From Raphanus sativus (Eukaryota; Streptophyta; Magnoliopsida; Brassicales; Brassicaceae): a stretch of DNA of 64,000 bases. The stretch spans positions 46,752,515 through 46,816,514 of the forward strand of contig NC_079514.1 of NCBI RefSeq assembly GCF_000801105.2. The letters run 5' to 3'. Each line of letters starts with the position of its first letter. The stretch's first letter is position 1. Under the pieces are notes generated by a model. The model did no database searches, was not told the DNA's origin, and saw nothing but the letters and a program-made list of their open reading frames with translations. This document shows positions 11,317 to 24,200 of the stretch, in pieces. Position numbers and translations under genes: made by a program.

Positions 11317-12939
11317 ATGGCACAGGGGAAACTAACGGGGGCAATGGGGGACTCAAGGAACGGTGAGGGAACTCGAAAGAGGCTAAAGATTACGGTGGCG
11401 CATTTTGACAATTCGGACCTGATCAAGTCGTGTTCGAGGATTCTGGTGGGAAGGTGTATGAACCCACCGCTTCAGGAGATGCCGGCTTTACTTTCTAACC
11501 TTCCGAAGATATGGAAGTTGGAGGATAGGGTGATAGGGAAGGACTTGGGGCTCGGCAAGTTTCAGTTCGAGTTCGAGAAGGAAGAAGATATGGAAGGAGT
11601 TCTCAGGCATCAGCCGTACCACTTCGACTACTGGATGATTGCAGTGGCGAGGTGGCAACCAAAGAGATCAATCACATATCCGTCGGAGATACCATTTTGG
11701 GTTCGGGTGTTGGGTGTTTCGAAGGAATACAGGACAGTTTCCACTTTTGAGAGCATTGGGGAAGCCATTGGAAGGGTGGTCGATGTTGATTTGGATCTCA
11801 TGCGTGTTCTAGTGGTGGTGGACGCCTTTAAAGAGCTATGTTTCGAGATCTCAGTAGACTTTACTGGAGGTGAATTTTATGATGGAGAGGAGGTTCAAAT
11901 TCTCCTGAGGTATGAAAAACTCTTCGGATATTGTGACTCGTGTGGTAGCCTCTGTCACCTAGAGGCAAAATGTCCATTGCTAAAGGATTTCAAGCAACAT
12001 CCTGAGAAGAAAATAGAGGCCCGTGCGGGTAGTGGTGGATGGAATGAAGGCAACAAGCATGATGACAGGGCGCGGAGCTACAAAGGAGTTGCTATTCATG
12101 GGAATGAGGAGCAACAATATCGTGAGAGAAACACAAGAGAGTACCACGGTAAGGGGAAGGGCAAAATGTATGATGATGCGGATGCTAAGTGGGTGAGGGT
12201 GGCTGACCGAAGCAATAGGAAACAGTCTGGCAATAATGGTTACAATAGAGGCAATGGGGAAGGGTCTAGACATAAATCTTCACGCAGGGAGGATGTTAGG
12301 CCGAGTGATCAGGATGAGAAAAAGAAGGGCTCTCCTGGGTTTACGGAGAAACAACAGAAACAACTCTGGTCAAAGGAAGAGGCGCAGGAGGAAGGAGAGA
12401 TCAGGGGTGAGGAGGATGGTGAGCTGGTGCTTCCATCTGCAGGTTTTCAGGAACATCTAGCTAAAACTCAGGCAGACGGGGCTGAAGTGGTTTCCGATCC
12501 TACTGATGCTGTGAAAGGGCTCAAACAGCTTCAGGGAATGGTGGAGGGGCAGTTGAAAATAGGAGAGGACGATGAGGTGATGGACTGGGCGGACTTGGAA
12601 GCAGCAGAGGACTTACCGGAGCTCACAGAGGAGGAGTTTGCTGCCTTGAATGCAGAACTGGAGGATCAAGCGGGTTTGGAAGATATTGAGGAGTCACTGG
12701 TGGATGGGGCGAACAAGGAGCAGCTGCCAGAGGGGGAGAATACAAAGCAAGTGACCAAAAAGAGGATTTTTAAATCCACTCAGTCTACTGCAGCGAGTAC
12801 GAAGATGAGAAGTGCTAAAGCTTTGGCTTCCCCTCGCAAGAAGGCTCCAGCTAGGGCAGGGCCTCGTCTGGGAGACAACAGGTACCAACAGGAGAGTAAG
12901 GTTGCTTCAAACCTTATGGCTGTGCACCAGAAACCTTAG
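11317..12939 (+). CDS. LINE-1 ORF1: DUF4283/zinc-knuckle nucleic-acid-binding protein
   Basis: Plant L1 ORF1 proteins bind the element's RNA to form the retrotransposition particle. From the ATG at 11317 the product is 540 residues. The N-terminal third looks like the DUF4283 region found in plant L1 ORF1 proteins, followed by a C-x2-C-x4-H-x4-C zinc knuckle (CDSCGSLCHLEAKC) about 210 residues in. The C-terminal half is charged and low-complexity, with Gly/Arg/Glu-rich stretches ending in a basic tail. The same frame is open upstream to about 10669 without an ATG before 10684. I chose 11317 because family similarity begins just after it, but an earlier start is possible. No stop or frameshift is seen. 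Confidence 0.75.
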   Translation: MAQGKLTGAMGDSRNGEGTRKRLKITVAHFDNSDLIKSCSRILVGRCMNPPLQEMPALLSNLPKIWKLEDRVIGKDLGLGKFQFEFEKEEDMEGVLRHQPYHFDYWMIAVARWQPKRSITYPSEIPFWVRVLGVSKEYRTVSTFESIGEAIGRVVDVDLDLMRVLVVVDAFKELCFEISVDFTGGEFYDGEEVQILLRYEKLFGYCDSCGSLCHLEAKCPLLKDFKQHPEKKIEARAGSGGWNEGNKHDDRARSYKGVAIHGNEEQQYRERNTREYHGKGKGKMYDDADAKWVRVADRSNRKQSGNNGYNRGNGEGSRHKSSRREDVRPSDQDEKKKGSPGFTEKQQKQLWSKEEAQEEGEIRGEEDGELVLPSAGFQEHLAKTQADGAEVVSDPTDAVKGLKQLQGMVEGQLKIGEDDEVMDWADLEAAEDLPELTEEEFAALNAELEDQAGLEDIEESLVDGANKEQLPEGENTKQVTKKRIFKSTQSTAASTKMRSAKALASPRKKAPARAGPRLGDNRYQQESKVASNLMAVHQKP

Positions 12940-13701
12940 TTATATGGATCAAGTTAAGCTATCGGAGTGTTTTAGAGAACATGAGTGGGATCTTGTTTTT
13001 GAGTATTGTTTTCTGGTTTCAATAAGCTCTATGAGCATTAGTTGCAAGTTTAAATTTGAGTTTTATTATCTTGCTGGTTTTCTCATGGTTGTTATGGTTT
13101 TCTTTTGTTTAATGGGCATTTTTTATGATCAAATAAAACAGTGGAAGAATTATGGTTACTTGAGGTATTATCATGGCTATGGCTATTATTTGGTTGTGAA
13201 CTGTAGTGTATTCTATTTATGTGTCTCTATGAGCATATCTTATACTCTCTACAGCTTGGTGCAAATGGATATCATTTTGGCTTTGGCTTTTGCTGTTTCT
13301 ATTGTTGTTAATAGCTATGGGAGATTATGGCAGTGGTGGGTGTTAGTTGGCACAGAAATTTGCAGAGTTTGGAATGAAACACAGAGGATGACTAGGCTAC
13401 TTAGGAAGACGTCACGTTTTGGTGGTTTGGTTTTGGCCAGCGGATGGCAAAGCCCCTGGTTACTGGCACATTGGTTACAAAGTTATACGAATTTGAGTGT
13501 ATGGAGACTAAAGGTTTACGTGGGATGTTATGGAATAAGAAAACATATGGGTTGGATCAAAAACATGAAGGATGTTACGAAAGGTCACGTGTGGACTCCT
13601 AATATTTATTCTCTTCTTAATTGGATCGGGATGTATGGAAGTAGCGGGTATCCTCATGCCCAAGTATTTATGGCTCGGAAGAGCAAAATCATCTTTTTTT
13701 A

Positions 13702-16700
13702 ATGAAAGTAATAAGCTGGAATTGTCGAGGGATGGGAAGTAAATGGACCATTAGCTACCTTAGAGAGATATGGCATCAATACAAGCCAGATTTTCTTTTT
13801 TTATCGGAGACAAAGCAAGATTTTGCTTTTGTCCAAGGGTTTCAAGCGCACTTTGGATATGATAATGTTGTGACGGTGGATCCAAATGGATCAAGTGGAG
13901 GACTCGCATTATATTATAATAATGAATTTCAAGTTCAAGTGTTATATTCCAGTCCTAGGATGATTGATATAGAGGCTGAGACAATGGGGAAGAAAATCTT
14001 TATGACTTTTGTTTATGGAGAACCAGTTCAGAAATTGAGAGATCAAGTTTGGGAAAGATTAACTAGATATGGAATATCAAGGGACGATCCATGGTTCATT
14101 ATTGGTGACCTAAATGAAATTACCGGAAATCATGAAAAGGAGGGAGGTCCACTACGAGGTGCAGATACCTTTGTATCCTTTAATAACATGATTCAGAATA
14201 GTGGACTTCTGGAATTCCCGGCAAGGGGTAATAAATTATCTTGGCAAGGACGTAGGAAAGTAAATGGTAAAGCAACGATGATTCGTTGTCGTTTAGATCG
14301 CGCATTGGCAAACGAAGAATGGCATTCAATGTTTCCAAAGTCTTATACAGAATATTTAAAACTAGTGGGTTCAGATCATAGACCGATCGTCGATAAAGTG
14401 GCCAAATGCAGAAGACAGTTTCGGTTTGACAAAAGATGGATAGGACAAGATGGTGTTTTGGACTCTATTGCCAGAGGCTGGACAAGAGAGACAAGGAATC
14501 CGGCAGGGAATTTGGGGGATGTGGTGTCCAAGATTACCAACTGCAGACATGAACTCTCAGTTTGGCGCAAAAACAACCCTCCGTATGGAAAAGATAAAAT
14601 AGCTGAATTGCAAAAAGCATTGGAGGAGGTGCAAACAGATGATAATAGATCTCAGGAGGATATTTTGGAAGTCTCTCGGAAGTTACAAGAGGCTTATAAG
14701 GATGAAGAGGAATATTGGCAACAGAAAAGTAGAAATACGTGGAATACGGCAGGGGATCGTAGTACGAAATTTTTTCATGCCTTAACAAAACAACGGATGA
14801 CCCGAAATCGAATAGTGGGCTTATACGATAAAAATGGAAATTGGGTGGTAGAGGATAATGGAATTGAGAAGGTTGCGGTAGATTACTTTGATGAGATCTT
14901 TAGTACTACATCACCTAATGATTTCGAGGCGTTTCTAGATGAAGTTCGGCCCACTATCTCTCAGCAAACGAATCAAAGGCTTATTAGGCTTGCCACGGAG
15001 GAGGAAGTGCGTCAAGCACTGTTCATGATGCACCCGGAAAAGGCACCGGGGCCAGACGGAATGACGGCACTTTTTTCCAACATTCTTGGCACATCATTAA
15101 GAAGGATATTCTGGATTTAGTCAATAATTTTTTGACTACGGGAAAGATGGATGTAAGGCTAAATGTAACAAATATATGTCTGATCCCCAAAACGGAAAAA
15201 CCGACAAGGATGGCGGAGCTTAGACCAATAAGTCTCTGTAATGTTGGGTATAAAATAATTTCAAAGGTGTTGTGTCAACGGTTAAAGGCTTGTCTACCTG
15301 GTTTAATCTCGGAAACACAGTCGGCTTTTGTGGCCGGGAGACTGATTTCTGATAATATATTAATTGCACAAAAGATGTTCCATGGGCTTCGGACAAATAA
15401 GGCGTGTCAAAATAAATTCATGGCCATAAAAACGGATATGAGTAAGGCTTATGATAGGGTGGAATGGAGCTTTATCCGGGCTTTACTCACTAAAATGGGG
15501 TTCGATAACCACTGGGTTCAGTTAATGATGGAATGTATATCTTCGGTTGAATACAAAGTTTTGTTAAATGGGCAACCGAAAGAACAAATCTTGCCAAATC
15601 GAGGGCTACGTCAGGGGGACCCCTTATCCCCTTATCTATTTATCATGTGCACGGAAGCACTAATAGCAAATATCAAAAAGGCTGAAATAGATAAAAAGTT
15701 GACCGGAATAAAGGTAGCAAGGGCTTGTCCTCCAGTCTCCCATTTGCTTTTCGCAGATGATAGTATTTTCTCCTGTAGAGCACGAAAGGAGGAATGTGAG
15801 GCTATTTTGGCAATTCTTAAGGCATACGAAAAGGTTTCGGGACAGCAGATAAATTTTCAAAAGTCGTCAATTCAGTTTGGCCATAAAATCGATGAAGTTA
15901 CCCGCCAGGAACTTCGGGATATTTTGGGAATTCAGAATTTGGGTGGGATGGGAACATATCTGGGGATTCCAGAAAGTCCGGGAGGGTCCAAAGTGCAAGT
16001 TTTTGGCTTTGTTCAAGAAAGATTAACTAATAGAATAAATGGATGGACATTTAAGTTCTTTTCTAAAGGAGGTAAGGAAGTCATTATAAAATCGGTGGCA
16101 ACGGCCCTACCTAACCACATTATGTCGTGCTATCGAACACCGAAAACGGTGGTGAAAAAACTAACCAGTGCGGTAGCACAATTTTGGTGGAGTCCTAATG
16201 GAAATACAAAAGGCTTGCACTGGAAATCGTGGGATAAGGTTTGTGAGCCAAAGGACGACGGAGGGTTGGGTTTTAGGGATTTTACGGATTTCAATACAGC
16301 CATGCTTGGTAAGCAACTATGGAGATTAATAGAGAAACCAAATACTCTATTCTCTCGTGTCTTTAAAGGTCGGTACTTCAGGAATGCCTCACCCCTGGAT
16401 CCGATCAGATCGTACTCGTCTTCCTATGGTTGGCGAAGTATGGTCTCTGCTAGATCTCTGGTTAGCAAATGACTAATCAAAAGAGTGGGATCAGGGTCCT
16501 CCATATCAGTATGGAACGACCCCTGGCTCCCAACCAACCGCCCGAGACCAGCAAACAAAAAACAAAATACTCTTCTACCAGATCTCACGGTTGATTCTCT
16601 CATCAACACAACATCACGTTCATGGAACTTAACGGCTCTACAGGATATTATGGATCCCGAGGATATTAAAATTGTTGAAAGTATACCTTTAAGTAGGATA

Positions 16701-17776
16701 CAAACAGTCGATCGGGATGGCTGGCATTTTACAAAAAATGGAAAATATACGGTTAAATCAGGATATCAGGTAGAACGAGCATATCCAGATCGGGATAAGG
16801 GGTAATAGAGTTTGGACCTACAGTAACTGCTCTTAAGGCTCATTGTTGGAAAGTTCGTTGTCCACCAAAGATGAAACATTTCCTATGGCAAATGGTTTCA
16901 GGATGTTTAGCAGTTCGGAAGAATCTAAGATCAAGAGGTCTTAAAGGGGATATTAATTGTGATAGATGTGGAGCACCCGAAGAATCTATTAATCATGTTT
17001 TCTTTGAATGCCCACCCGCAGTTCAAATTTGGGCCCTCTCCGGGATCCCAACGCATCATGATCACTTTCCAGGACAGTCTTTATTTTCGAATATGGATTA
17101 CTTATTCTGGAGAATCAGGCCATCAATGGATGATCATCAATTTGCTTGGATGCTTTGGTATATATGGAAAGCAAGAAATAATAAAGTATTTAGTAATATG
17201 GATATGGATCCTAGGGATACTCTTCAACTGGCAACAACAGAGGCTTTACTTTGGAAGGAAGCACAGAAAGAGGTGGATCAGAGCAAGAATGTAGGTATAC
17301 ATACAGCGGATAAGGTTACTCCGGCTCGTTCGGGACGTTGGTGTTTCACGGATGGATCATAGAAAACGGATGATACCTTTTCAGGACAAGGATGGTATAG
17401 TACCTTGGAAAGATTCGAAGGACTTTTGGGAGCAAGAAACACAAGGGCTAGTCAGTCACCTTTACACACAGAAGTGGAGGCTCTCATTTGGGCAATGGAA
17501 TGCATGCGGAATTTGCGGCAATATAATGTTACATTTGCAACGGATTGTTCTCAACTGGTAAAGATGGTTTTGGAACCTGAAGAATGGCCGGCTTCTTCAA
17601 GTTATTTAGAAGACATCAGGTGTCTTAAAAGGAGTTTCCACAGCTCGGAAGTTATTCATATATCAAGGACGCAAAACATTATGGCGGATCGCTTATCACG
17701 TGGTGTGAGGCAACAATCGTCGTTTACGGTCCATATGGATACAGAGCAACCAGTTTGGTTTACAGAGTCTACTTGA
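13702..17776 (+). pseudogene. LINE-1 ORF2: broken endonuclease/reverse transcriptase/RNase H polyprotein
   Basis: ORF2 normally nicks target DNA and copies the element RNA in place. The start MKVISWNCRG is an APE-type endonuclease N-terminus. GDLNE and SDHRP motifs follow. The RT region runs from about 15150 to 15890, with RQGDPLSPYLF and the catalytic FADD box. A zinc-ribbon (C-x2-C then H and C near 16960-17020) and an RNase H region (TDGS, ATDCSQ, ADRLSR) follow. Lesions: a one-base loss near 15076, which ends the first frame at 15120; TGA at 16470-16472; a frameshift at about 16797-16803; and TAG at 17360-17362 replacing a likely Trp codon. The ATG overlaps the stop of an upstream open spacer frame (TAATG at 13700-13704). 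Confidence 0.92.
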
Positions 17777-17798
17777 GTCTGTAATGCTGTCGACAAAA

Positions 17799-19067
17799 AA
17801 AAAAAAAATCTAACATTTACATCCAAAATTAGCCGGTAATATCCGTTCTATTCACAATTACTCTGTAACATACTAACATGTGATCTATCTGAGGACGTAT
17901 CAAAAATGGAGTTACCGAAAACTATTATATATTAAAAAGGAGGAACACCATGTTACACATTTATTAACTGCATAAATCTACTCCAAATATTTTATTCCAT
18001 ATCGTCGAAATAGTATATGACTCAAACCATACCAACAATCCCTAAATACTAAACACTGCCTCAGACCCATCTTTATTCGCTATATGTAGTAAAATGAGTG
18101 GACTAAAATAGAAGATTATTTATATAAAATATATATATTCTATTTACTATAGATAGCAAGTCCAAAAAAGCGAAAGCACATGATTTGAAAGTTTCTGAGA
18201 GTTATATTCTATTTCACCAAAATAGTATAGGGAAACAACCGCTAAATAATAAACTATGTCTCAATCGACCCACAACCTATACATACTAAATCCTAAACAC
18301 TAAACGAAAATATAAATCCTAAACGGAAATAAAAACTTCAACCCCAATCTACTAATACTAAATCCTAATCACTAAACCCAAAACAAAATATAAACTATAC
18401 TATATATTTATAATATTTTAAATAAACATAAAATATTAAATTTCTAATATTAAACTATAATATATAAAATGGAAAGTAGAACAGACTTGTGAATTAAAAT
18501 CATTTGTGTGGTTAATAAAATGATTACATTGATTAGTGTTATATATTTTAGATGAGTTTCTAAATAATTAATTATATTCAAAAGATTCGGACTAAATCAA
18601 GTAATATATTTATTTTAGTACAAATATATGAACATCAGAACCGAATTCATCTAAACCAGGAAAAATCCAACTAGAAATCCACCCAAAATTTATAATAGCC
18701 GAAGCGAATCTAATTTCTAAACCCAGAGAACCCAATATCGAAATCAGATGTCCATGTATAAGTGATTCTGTAAACAAATGAAAAAAAAAATTTGTTAACT
18801 GTTTTTAATTCTTGTCACGAGCAAAATCATTTAATCATGTCGAACTATTGCGGTTAATATGTAAGATAAATAATTTTGAATTATTATGGTAAAAGTAATT
18901 AATTAATTAATTAGTTAGTTAAGAATGGTAAAAATGTAAGAATATGTAATAAACCATTTTAAAATAGGTAATTTCTGTTTTGTAATAATTGTTGTTGAAT
19001 TATTTGGAAAAAATATAAATGATGTGATTAAAATGTGTTAGAAAAGGAAAATAAAAATTGTAAAAGA
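17799..19067. other. AT-rich spacer between LINE-1 and the SDR3 promoter
   Basis: No gene is seen. It contains scattered degenerate CTAAACAC/CCTAAA-like words at about 18280-18380 and AT-rich sequence. Some stretches resemble internal parts of Helitron-type repeats, but no ends could be placed. Confidence 0.4.
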
Positions 19068-19250
19068 AAATAGATGAAGTCCTACGTCAGTTTTTAAAAA
19101 GGAGAGTAATTATTTACTTGTTAACTATAGTGAGAATATCTCACATGTTCTGAAATAATGATTTGTTTCTCAATTTCTCTTCTTAATTTATTCTTTTATA
19201 TATTTTCTGTTGAAAACAAATCTTTTTGGATCAGATCTAATAATAGTTGA
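19068..19250. repeat. Single diverged copy of the SDR promoter repeat
   Basis: It matches the unit amplified at 3319-4219 (ATGAAGTCCTACGTCAGTTT and the AACAAATCTTTTTGGATC end), but lacks its centre, including the AGCTTATTTCC stretch. This shows that the unit existed before its amplification at SDR2. Confidence 0.85.
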
Positions 19251-19289
19251 CAAAAAAGGAAAATGAAAAATAGGATATATAATATTATA

Positions 19290-19837
19290 CTAGACCATGA
19301 CCCGCTCGACCGAGCGGGTATTTATTTATTTATTTTTTGTTTATAGTGATGCATTTTGAATAGTTAATGTATTACTTTTTTTGTCACGGGATCTTATTAC
19401 ATTAATTAGTTATTGTGTTAGAGTTAACAATCTATTGTGTCACGGATATTTGGTATTTATAAGAATGGGTAGTTATTTGATTTTGTATACATTAATATAT
19501 GGATATTGATTCTCACGTTTATTGATAGATTTTCGAAATCAATGTCAGTTTTTGATAGATTTTGTGTGTTAAATATTGCAGTAAATTAATTTGGTCCGGA
19601 AGTTAAGGAGCCATTGATTTTATGGTAACAAATCTTTCCAAATTAATTATAGAGTTGCTAAGTATTTAAAGCCAATATTTCGAAATGAATGAGTCAGTTT
19701 TTATAGATTTCGAAAATTTTGGGTGTAAAAATGGCAAAACAGCAAGCTTTATTTATTATACCAGTGGCATAACATTGTAAATATAATGAAAAACTCAGGG
19801 CAATTTCAATTTTGTACTTCTCTTTTAATAATATAGA
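19290..19837 (-). mobile_element. Non-autonomous Helitron in the SDR3 promoter
   Basis: Read on the minus strand the 548-bp element starts TCTATATTATTAAAAGAGAA and ends with the hairpin ACCCGCTCGGTCGAGCGGGT, then CATGGTCTAG. It lies between A and T, as Helitrons do. The matching sequence upstream of SDR2 (around 7480-7500) lacks it. Joining bases 19289 and 19838 gives TATATTCAGAAAACTT, which aligns with SDR2's AATAGATTCAGAAAACC. It has no coding capacity. Confidence 0.92.
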
Positions 19838-19927
19838 TTCAGAAAACTTAATTAGTTTGGTGATTACACAAAATCAGTTAAAGATTTGATAGCCACGTTG
19901 AGTGGTCGTTTTGGTTTACAGTTCAAG

Positions 19928-19936
19928 ATTATATAT
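19928..19936 (+). promoter_or_regulatory. TATA-like element of SDR3
   Basis: ATTATATAT lies about 55 bases before the ATG at 19991, in sequence conserved with the SDR2 promoter. Confidence 0.4.
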
Positions 19937-19990
19937 CTGTAGTTGTTGTTTTATGGGCTTCTGCAGAAAACACAGTACTAGAGAAGTAAT

Positions 19991-21051
19991 ATGAGCAATC
20001 ATCAAACAACGGTGAGATCCTTTTTCTTCTCTCTCATTTCCAATTATTCGTTTCACTTTCTTTCCTTTTAAGATATATAATAAAAGGTTTTGAATCACAC
20101 GTCCCTATACGTTGATGATAAGATCTCTTGTCTTGAAATCTTTGGTCTTCCATATGTTTATTATGTCTTTATAATCTGAAGTACTTGGATTTATTTGTTT
20201 CCTTTTTAATGGGAGACAAGCCGGTGTTCAAGCAACTAGAGCCATGGTGTGAGCTTAAAGACAAAGTGGTTCTTCTGACCGGAGCTTCTTCTGGTATAGG
20301 AAGAGAGGTCTGTCTCGATCTGGGCAAAGCTGGCTGTAAGATTATCGCAGCAGCTCGCCGTGTAGATCGTCTCGAATCTCTCTGCTCTGAAATCAACAGC
20401 CTAAGTCCAACCGGAAACAAATTAGCTGCCCCGCTCGAGCTAGACGTTTCATCAGACGCAGCCACCATTCAAAAAGCTGTCAAAGAAGCTTGGGAGATCT
20501 TCGGAAAGATCGATGTGTTGATCAACAACGCTGGAATCAGAGGCGATGTCAAGACGAGTTTGGATTTGTCTGAAGACGAATGGCATAGAGTGTTCAGAAC
20601 AAACTTAACCGGTACTTGGTTAGTATCCAAATACGTCTGCAGTTTAATGCGAGACGCTAAACGCGGCGGCTCGGTGATAAACGTCTCGTCCATCGCTGGT
20701 CTCCCCCGCGGTCTGTTACCCGGTGGACTCGCCTATGCTTGTTCCAAAGGCGGCGTTGACACCATGACGAGGATGATGGCTATTGAGTTAGGTGTGTTCA
20801 ACATAAGAGTGAACTCAATAGCACCGGGGCTTCTTAAGTCAGAGATCACGCAAGGTCTTATGCAAAAAGAGTGGCTTAAGAACGTGACCGAGAGGAGCAT
20901 CCCCTTAAAGGTGCAACAGACAGTGGATCCGGGACTTACCTCGCTGGTTCGCTATCTCATTCATGACTCTTCTCGATATGTCTCCGGCAACACATACATT
21001 CTCGACTCCGGAGCTACAATTCCTGGCCTGCCCATTTTTTCTTCTCTTTGA
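19991..21051 (+). CDS. SDR3: classical short-chain dehydrogenase/reductase, tandem copy 3
   Basis: Same family as SDR1 and SDR2. Proposed exons are 19991-20011 (MSNHQTT) and 20221-21051, giving 283 residues. The donor GTGAGA and acceptor ACAAG keep phase, and the ATG at 20209 is probably intronic. [12 protein letters not shown], the SSIAG serine and YACSK are all present, so catalysis should be possible. Distinct residues include [10 protein letters not shown] and YACSKGG. In those places it looks closest to what I recall of the Arabidopsis proteins. It converges on the ABCB20-like gene, with only 208 bases between the two stop codons, so the 3' ends may overlap. A Helitron sits in its promoter about 150 bases before the ATG. 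Confidence 0.87.
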
Positions 21052-21259
21052 GCCTCAAAATCTTGTGTTGTGTGTGCAATCATAATAAGTGAATACATTT
21101 ATTTACACATTTTCTTTACATACATTGTCTTCCAAGAACAATCTGGCACACACACAATCAATTTAATCTTGGAGAAAGAAGCTTCATCACCGTGGAAATC
21201 TACACCTACATGCCCTTTTTGCTACAGAACTAACCGTGGTTACATAGGCTTGCAAGACT

Positions 21260-24200
21260 CTATATCAGTCGATGTTGGCGTAGACCTTTACCGAAGTGTG
21301 GTTGCATCAAACGGACGTATAATCCATTCTTCGCTGCTAAAGCATCATGTGTGCCTTCCTCTACTATTCTCCCACCGTTGATAACCACAATGTTATCAAC
21401 ATGTCTCATCATAGCAGCTCTATGCGCTATCAGAATCGTCGTTTTATTCCCCATTATCAATGTGTCGAGAGCTTCTTGGACGACCCGGCTTGATTCAGAT
21501 TCGATAGACGAGCTTGCTTCATCTATCAAGATGATGGGAGCGTTTTTCAGCACTACACGTGCTATCGCTATCCTCTGTTTCTGTCCTGGGGTAAGTTCCA
21601 CACCTCTCATCCCGACATGTGTGTCGTAGCCGTGAGGTAAGCTGCTGATGAAATGGTGAGCGTTTGCTATTCTCGCTGCTTCCTTCATCTCAGCTTCGCT
21701 CGCGTTATGCCTTGCGTATATGATGTTTTCTCTGATTGTCGTGGAAAAGATTATGGGTTCTTGCTGAACCAGACCCATGTGACTTCTCAACCATTTCAAG
21801 TTATATAGCTTTAAGTCACGCCCATCTAGTAGGACCTGGCCAGCGACTGGGTCGTAGTATCTCTCCACGAGTGAGATTATTGTGCTTTTACCAGAACCTG
21901 AGACGCCAACCACAGCTAACGTTTGTCCCCCACTGACTTTGAGACTAAAGTTGCTCAACACTAACACTTCCGGTCGAGATGGGTAGCAGAAGTCGATGTT
22001 TTTCAGTTCAATGCTTCCATAGACATTAGGCGGTCTGAGAGCGGTGTTATCATCTGGTTCAATCGTAGGGACTCGGTCTATGATTTCAAATACTGATATG
22101 AGAGACTTACGGCGCTTGAGAATGTAAGGTGCTAATCCAAATGGCTCCACAAGGGCAAATGTAGCAAAAGAAAAGACCATGTATTCCGTTATAGCTGTGG
22201 GTAACTTCATGTACCCTCGTTTAACAGATAGGGCAGTGCACCATAGGAGAAGCGCGTTACAGGCGAACAGAAGGAACTGTGAGAAACCAAACGCAAAACC
22301 GATAGCCATTCCGTGTAAAAAGCTCTGTCTGAGTATCCGCTGGAGTTGCATCCTGTAGAGTTCCATCACCTTGTTACCAGCACAGAAGGCAACAACAGTG
22401 TAGATGTTTCTTACAGCATCCTCGAGGACTAATGATGCCTTTCTATGCATGTCCTGGATACCCTTTGAGAATCCAGAAAGCCACAGTTTCTGCAAATTTG
22501 TTGTGAGGGTAATTAATATGCAATCTCAGCTGAATAAACAAACATTTCTGGGCTAAGAGCATGAGAATGAAATAGCAAAAGACAACAAGCACATGCTAAA
22601 TCGCTACTTGAGCTGGAAAAGTATTACAAAATTAGATACACATGTGAAAGAGGGGATTATAGCCGCAGGTTTACTAAATTATAAAATAAGAATTTAAATG
22701 TCAAGCAATCTTCTGGAAGAAACGATGCAAACCTGAGCAATGGCAGAAAGAGAGAGTATTGGCAGAGTTGCCAATGCAACAAGGGCCAAACGCCAACCAA
22801 GCAGCAATCCAATAAGAAAAGCAACAATAACAGCAAAACTATCTTGAACAAATATCGAAAGTCTGTTGCTGAACGCAGCTCGGACAAAAGTAGCATCATT
22901 TGCTAAACGCAAGGATAACGTATCTGGACTGTTCTCTTCGTGATCGAACCATCCAACTTCGTTACGCACCATTGCTGTTACATCAGGGAACTTAATGATG
23001 TGAGGCAAGTAAAAGTAGTTAAAATGTGGTGAAGTAAATTATAATGAATAAAAAACTTTCGTACCTGAAAACATCATCCTCCGAACTCTCTCCGTCGTTT
23101 TTTCCCCCATTATACCAAAGTAGAAGTGCTGCAAGAAATTTGCAAAAACTGTCACTACCCCCATGGCGGCAAGGATCAAACACCATTTGTCAACCTCCTC
23201 GCGCAGGTGGCCTCCTTTGCTCCTATAATATTCCATAACTACCAACGCCATGACATAAGCCAGAAGAGGATTGAAAGAACCAAAGATTGCAGCACCAACA
23301 CTCCCTAATAGAGCATAAAGCCATTCTGGGAAACTAAGCTGTGCCAACCTCCAAAACGAAGGTGACTCCTTGTGTTCATCATCCTTACCATTTGCTATAG
23401 TGTCACCAGAGGAACTAAGAGGACGGCTAAACGTCTGAGAATGGGAACGCTCGTTTTTAGGATCTGATGTCAAAAGAGGTGAAACAGGGGAATCAGGATC
23501 TGAGCCGTCTGATTTATGCTGTGGACAGTGGACGTCGATTTTAGGAAGTTCTGGTAACCTCATCTCGAAACTATCTTGCCTTTTCATAGTGGGCTCTTTA
23601 TCAGCATCGTCCAGAGGCAAGCCATGTTCCCACATTTTCTCAGGTGCAGCAGGGCTATGATCCTTATCTGATTCTTCAGTATTAAAACACAGATCCTGGG
23701 GACGGAACACGCCATTACCTCTTTGAAGAGATGGAGATTTGATCATTTTGGGTGATGATGGCTCTTGGACGCCACATCCAACTGAAGAGTCCCTCTCTAT
23801 CTGAAACACTGCAGACTCCTTGCAGTTCCTCACTGGCATCCTGGATGAACATAAAAGTTCTTTAAACAGATATAATTAACAAAAATACACCTCTAGACAT
23901 CATAACAGCAGGAAACAGATGCATAAACAAATATTCTGCCACTAGAACTTTCAGCACACGACTAACTGGGGTTATGTTCTAAGCGATCATACCTTTTCGG
24001 AAGCTTTGTTGCTTCTTCACACTTCAGAAGCTCAGCATACAGCCCACCAAGATTTATCAATTCATCGTGTGTACCCATTTCAACTAGCTGACCCTCCTCC
24101 ATCACAGCAATATAGTCAGCATTTTTAATCAAACTTAGCCGTCGGGCAATTATTATGGTTGACCGTCCCAACATCAGAAGATCAAGAGCTTCCTGAACAA

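Larger units (their letters stand above)
10620..17798 (+). mobile_element. LINE-1: L1-type non-LTR retrotransposon, nearly full length
   Basis: The element has an ORF1 with nucleic-acid-binding motifs, an ORF2 with endonuclease, reverse transcriptase, zinc-ribbon and RNase H regions, and a terminal A-run at 17786-17798. The left boundary is uncertain: GC content rises and an untranslated leader appears near 10620. I could not find a clear target duplication. ORF1 is open, but ORF2 has two frameshifts and two nonsense codons, so the copy is not autonomous. Confidence 0.9.
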
